Part shown: positions 62,045 to 64,000 of the stretch, one piece after another | How the letters are laid out: every line of letters starts with the position of its first letter | Position numbering within the stretch: the first letter of the stretch is position 1 | Notes under the pieces: generated by a model | What the model saw: the letters and a program-made list of their open reading frames with translations, nothing else | Databases searched by the model: none | Told to the model about the DNA's origin: nothing | NCBI GenBank assembly: GCA_021773835.1 | Contig: JAJFJQ010000031.1 | Location: forward strand, 1-64,000 | Source of the DNA: Gammaproteobacteria bacterium | GTDB lineage: Bacteria > Pseudomonadota > Gammaproteobacteria > Ga0077536 | DNA: 64,000 bases | Reading direction: 5' to 3' | Position numbers and translations under genes: made by a program

Positions 62045-63748
62045 TCACGGCACGATCCAATCGCTCAATGCCTTTATTCCGCCTTTTTCGCCCGGGTCAA
62101 TCGCCACTACGTAGGCCCCTTTCGACGCTATTCGCTGACCGGGCCCCAGCGCCAGGGATGGATGGGTGCCTGGGTTGAGACGATTCTCTGCCTCGTGCTC
62201 GATCAACTCGATTAAGTAATCACGATGGAAATCGGACAACAGGTGCACGAGACCGTACTGCAGCAAAGTTAAGGCGTAGTACGTTTGATATTGCAACCGT
62301 GGATGGGTCACTTTCAATCTGCGTGAATGCATCCACGCGCGCACACGAAACTTACGCGGATGGTAGCGGCTTGGAAGTTCATACGGGTGGGCGAAAACCG
62401 CACGTTCTCTCATGACATCAACAAAAACATTTTTTGCTGCACTCAACGCGTTCGATGGTAGCGCAATCAGGCTTGCACGAAGCCCGCTTTGAGCAAGTGT
62501 ATGGATGGTGGTTGCGATGTTCTCGCCCGGCCACAGTACGAGCCCGCCCTTATTTGAGGACGCGGCCATGCGAGCCAACGTGGCGTGTAGTTCATCGACA
62601 TCGGAATAAGCCTGACTCTCAACCACCGTTTCGGGCATCAGTTCTGCCATTGCGCGCGCAAAGGCTTTAGCCGGAACTTCACCGTACGGATCACTGTGCC
62701 AAAGCTGTGTGAGTTGTTCTGGCCGCTGCGGTAGCTGCGAGATATAGGACGCCAGTGCGCTAGCCTCAAGCGCGAGGCCGCCGGAAAAGTAGAGCGAGTA
62801 GCCATACTCAACATCGCTCAACCGAGGCAATTCAGAATTTGGGAACAAGCAAGGTAGGCGCTGCTGATCACAAAAATCTCCGATGCGTTTCCACGGGCCG
62901 CGGGTCAGCCCGCTAACAACAGCGAATACCGGCTGCTGTAAATAATACTCCGCAAGTTGGCCGGGCCAGGTTTCGGGCGCCCCCGTCAGTTTCCACACAT
63001 GCAATTCCCATCGCCGGTAGGCGTCTAGAAACGTTGAGCGATAGCCAGGAGAGAAGGTGGGGTGATCCAAATCGCCTTCGGTATCCTTATTCATCCACTT
63101 AAAAAATGTCTGGATGGTTTGAAATACCGCATCACCTGCCGCCTCGTCTGCATCTTCGGTAATGACGGTGGCGAAATGGATAACGCTTTGCTCGACGCCT
63201 GGATCAATATCCGCTGACAAGGTCTGCATGAAGGCAACAAGATTGGCCATGTCGCGGTCACCAATATCGTAGCGCGGCATCACGGGGTTTAATTGCTCAC
63301 CTTTTGGGTTGATACCATCTCGTAGTGCCCGTGCTAACGTATTTTCGTCATAGGCGGGGCGCAAGCGCGGTTCACGGACTTGAGCCCAGAAGCTCGACGG
63401 TTGTGATTCTTGGAACATTTCTTTGAAGCGTTCTACCCGGTCCGCCTCTGCGGGACTGAAAATCTTGGGTCCGGAAATCGGCGGCACATAGTGTCCGCCT
63501 TCGCTCGAACCAAAGCCGCTCGGGCGATGGCAGCTGACGCAGCTGAATTGCGTACCACTAAATTTGATATCGCCCTGGGCAGTCGCGGTGACGGGTTCAC
63601 CCTGGTGGTTTAATCCATACCAATAGAGTGTGCGACCTGCGTCTACGTCGCCATCTACAAAGTTTGCCGCGGTCGCGGTGGATATTGCGTAGATGAGCAA
63701 GCAGACGGTAAGGAAGAGCGGCGCCGGGCGACGCCAAAAACCATGCAT
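62045..63748 (-). CDS. Cytochrome c fused to periplasmic binding (type-1 ABC) domain
   Basis: 567 residues with a signal peptide (LFLTVCLLIYAISTATA). A single heme site C70-V-S-C73-H74 in the N-terminal cytochrome c domain (to about 180, with a probable Met ligand in NPVMPRYD) is followed by a long domain from about 190 that looks like a type-1 periplasmic substrate-binding/sensor fold (VIHFATVITEDADEAAGDAVF and later strands). Fusing heme and ligand-binding domains suggests a redox-linked binding or sensing protein in the periplasm. Same strand as and immediately upstream-facing to a SCO1/SenC gene end, and convergent to the molybdoenzyme. Confidence 0.75.
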   Translation of the reverse strand: MHGFWRRPAPLFLTVCLLIYAISTATAANFVDGDVDAGRTLYWYGLNHQGEPVTATAQGDIKFSGTQFSCVSCHRPSGFGSSEGGHYVPPISGPKIFSPAEADRVERFKEMFQESQPSSFWAQVREPRLRPAYDENTLARALRDGINPKGEQLNPVMPRYDIGDRDMANLVAFMQTLSADIDPGVEQSVIHFATVITEDADEAAGDAVFQTIQTFFKWMNKDTEGDLDHPTFSPGYRSTFLDAYRRWELHVWKLTGAPETWPGQLAEYYLQQPVFAVVSGLTRGPWKRIGDFCDQQRLPCLFPNSELPRLSDVEYGYSLYFSGGLALEASALASYISQLPQRPEQLTQLWHSDPYGEVPAKAFARAMAELMPETVVESQAYSDVDELHATLARMAASSNKGGLVLWPGENIATTIHTLAQSGLRASLIALPSNALSAAKNVFVDVMRERAVFAHPYELPSRYHPRKFRVRAWMHSRRLKVTHPRLQYQTYYALTLLQYGLVHLLSDFHRDYLIELIEHEAENRLNPGTHPSLALGPGQRIASKGAYVVAIDPGEKGGIKALSDWIVP

Positions 63749-63756
63749 ATTCCGGA

Positions 63757-64000
63757 TCAGTTCAAACTGGCATTCGCCGAATGCAGTGCTTCGCTATATT
63801 CCGCGACTAATTCGCTGACGGTGAGAAAACCGTCGATTCGTATCCATGGAGAGTCGGACCGTGCCCTTAGGAAGGTATACGGGCGATGATACATCTTGTT
63901 ATCGCTTTGATAGAGGACATTGAATGCGCGCATTACTTGGCCGATGTCATCCTGAGAGCCGGTGAGAAAAGTCCAGTGGTCACCCGCGCGGTTTTTTTTT
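63757..64000 (-). CDS. SCO1/SenC-family thioredoxin-fold protein, C-terminal part
   Basis: About 80 residues before the stop at 63759-63757 read GDHWTFLTGSQDDIGQ, then YHRPYTFLRARSDSPWIRIDG and GFLTVSELVAEYSEAL. The W-TFLTG strand and YxH near the end match the copper-binding SCO1/SenC C-terminus. The N-terminal CxxxC part lies beyond the window. The window closes on a run of eight or nine T (63991 on), which is lysine-coding on the minus strand. Confidence 0.7.
   Translation of the reverse strand, partial: KKNRAGDHWTFLTGSQDDIGQVMRAFNVLYQSDNKMYHRPYTFLRARSDSPWIRIDGFLTVSELVAEYSEALHSANASLN

Noticed and set aside
1-64000. CRISPR arrays or tRNA/rRNA genes
   Set aside because: I saw no regularly spaced repeats, cloverleaf-like or rRNA-like sequence when reading. 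This is a negative impression, not a covariance-model search.

Overview
This window comes from a free-living, non-host-adapted proteobacterium, most likely a gammaproteobacterium. The evidence is an exosortase XrtD/VPLPA-CTERM surface-sorting locus, a standalone proteobacterial-type glnD, a heterotetrameric sarcosine oxidase, GlxA/LysR/TetR regulators and proteobacterial operon styles. Base composition is moderate and codon use looks even, apart from short AT-rich intergenic stretches. I saw no rRNA, tRNA or CRISPR. The left edge cuts through an IS3-family insertion sequence.

Layout. 1-147: truncated IS3-family element. 0.8-9.1 kb: a surface-glycan and sorting operon (exosortase XrtD fused to an EpsI domain, WecA-like phosphoglycosyl transferase, gmd, fcl, PrsT-like TPR lipoprotein), followed by a convergent small VPLPA-CTERM protein. 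A second VPLPA-CTERM protein, built from three phage-tail-collar modules, lies at 54.9 kb. 9.1-12.6 kb: a repeat-rich zone (perfect hairpin, a MITE-like element, REP-like palindromes) around a monooxygenase/LysR pair. 12.6-16.4 kb: outer-membrane barrel, DHA2 MFS pump, TetR regulator. 16.6-20.5 kb: an FrhB-like iron-sulfur flavoprotein plus a two-gene 2-oxoacid:acceptor oxidoreductase (KorA/KorB). 20.8-23.5 kb: glnD. 23.5-28.2 kb: M20 peptidase, a selenoprotein of the glycine/proline reductase B type, cupin, thioesterase, DUF819 membrane protein.

28.2-42.4 kb is a coherent catabolic block: sarcosine oxidase soxBDAG (minus strand), a divergent GlxA-type regulator, an N-carbamoylsarcosine amidase-like cysteine hydrolase, ATP-dependent hydantoinase HyuA with two tandem HyuB paralogues, and a coupled DUF1329 protein. 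Read as a pathway this gives N-methylhydantoin to N-carbamoylsarcosine to sarcosine to glycine plus formaldehyde, i.e. the lower creatinine route without the creatinine deaminase. 42.6-54.8 kb holds three LLM-type flavin oxidoreductases, a triple RidA fusion, CocE-type and alpha/beta hydrolases, a cysteine version of the selenoprotein, an acyl-CoA ligase, an HCCA-isomerase-like protein, a cupin and a DUF1330 protein. The parts list resembles Rut-type (LLM + RidA + hydrolases) ring-cleavage chemistry, but the substrate is unknown. 56.4-64 kb: RIO kinase, Baeyer-Villiger-type monooxygenase, second isochorismatase-fold hydrolase, molybdopterin oxidoreductase, a cytochrome c/periplasmic-binding-protein fusion and the 3' end of a SCO1/SenC gene.

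The most striking item is at 24.7-25.6 kb. What looks like two adjacent truncated ORFs is one reading frame interrupted by a single in-frame TGA. The TGA falls exactly where a full-length paralogue 24 kb away (49.4-50.3 kb) has the first Cys of a CPVC motif, and it is followed at the canonical distance by a strong bacterial SECIS-like hairpin. The Sec (UPVC) and Cys (CPVC) forms therefore coexist in one genome.
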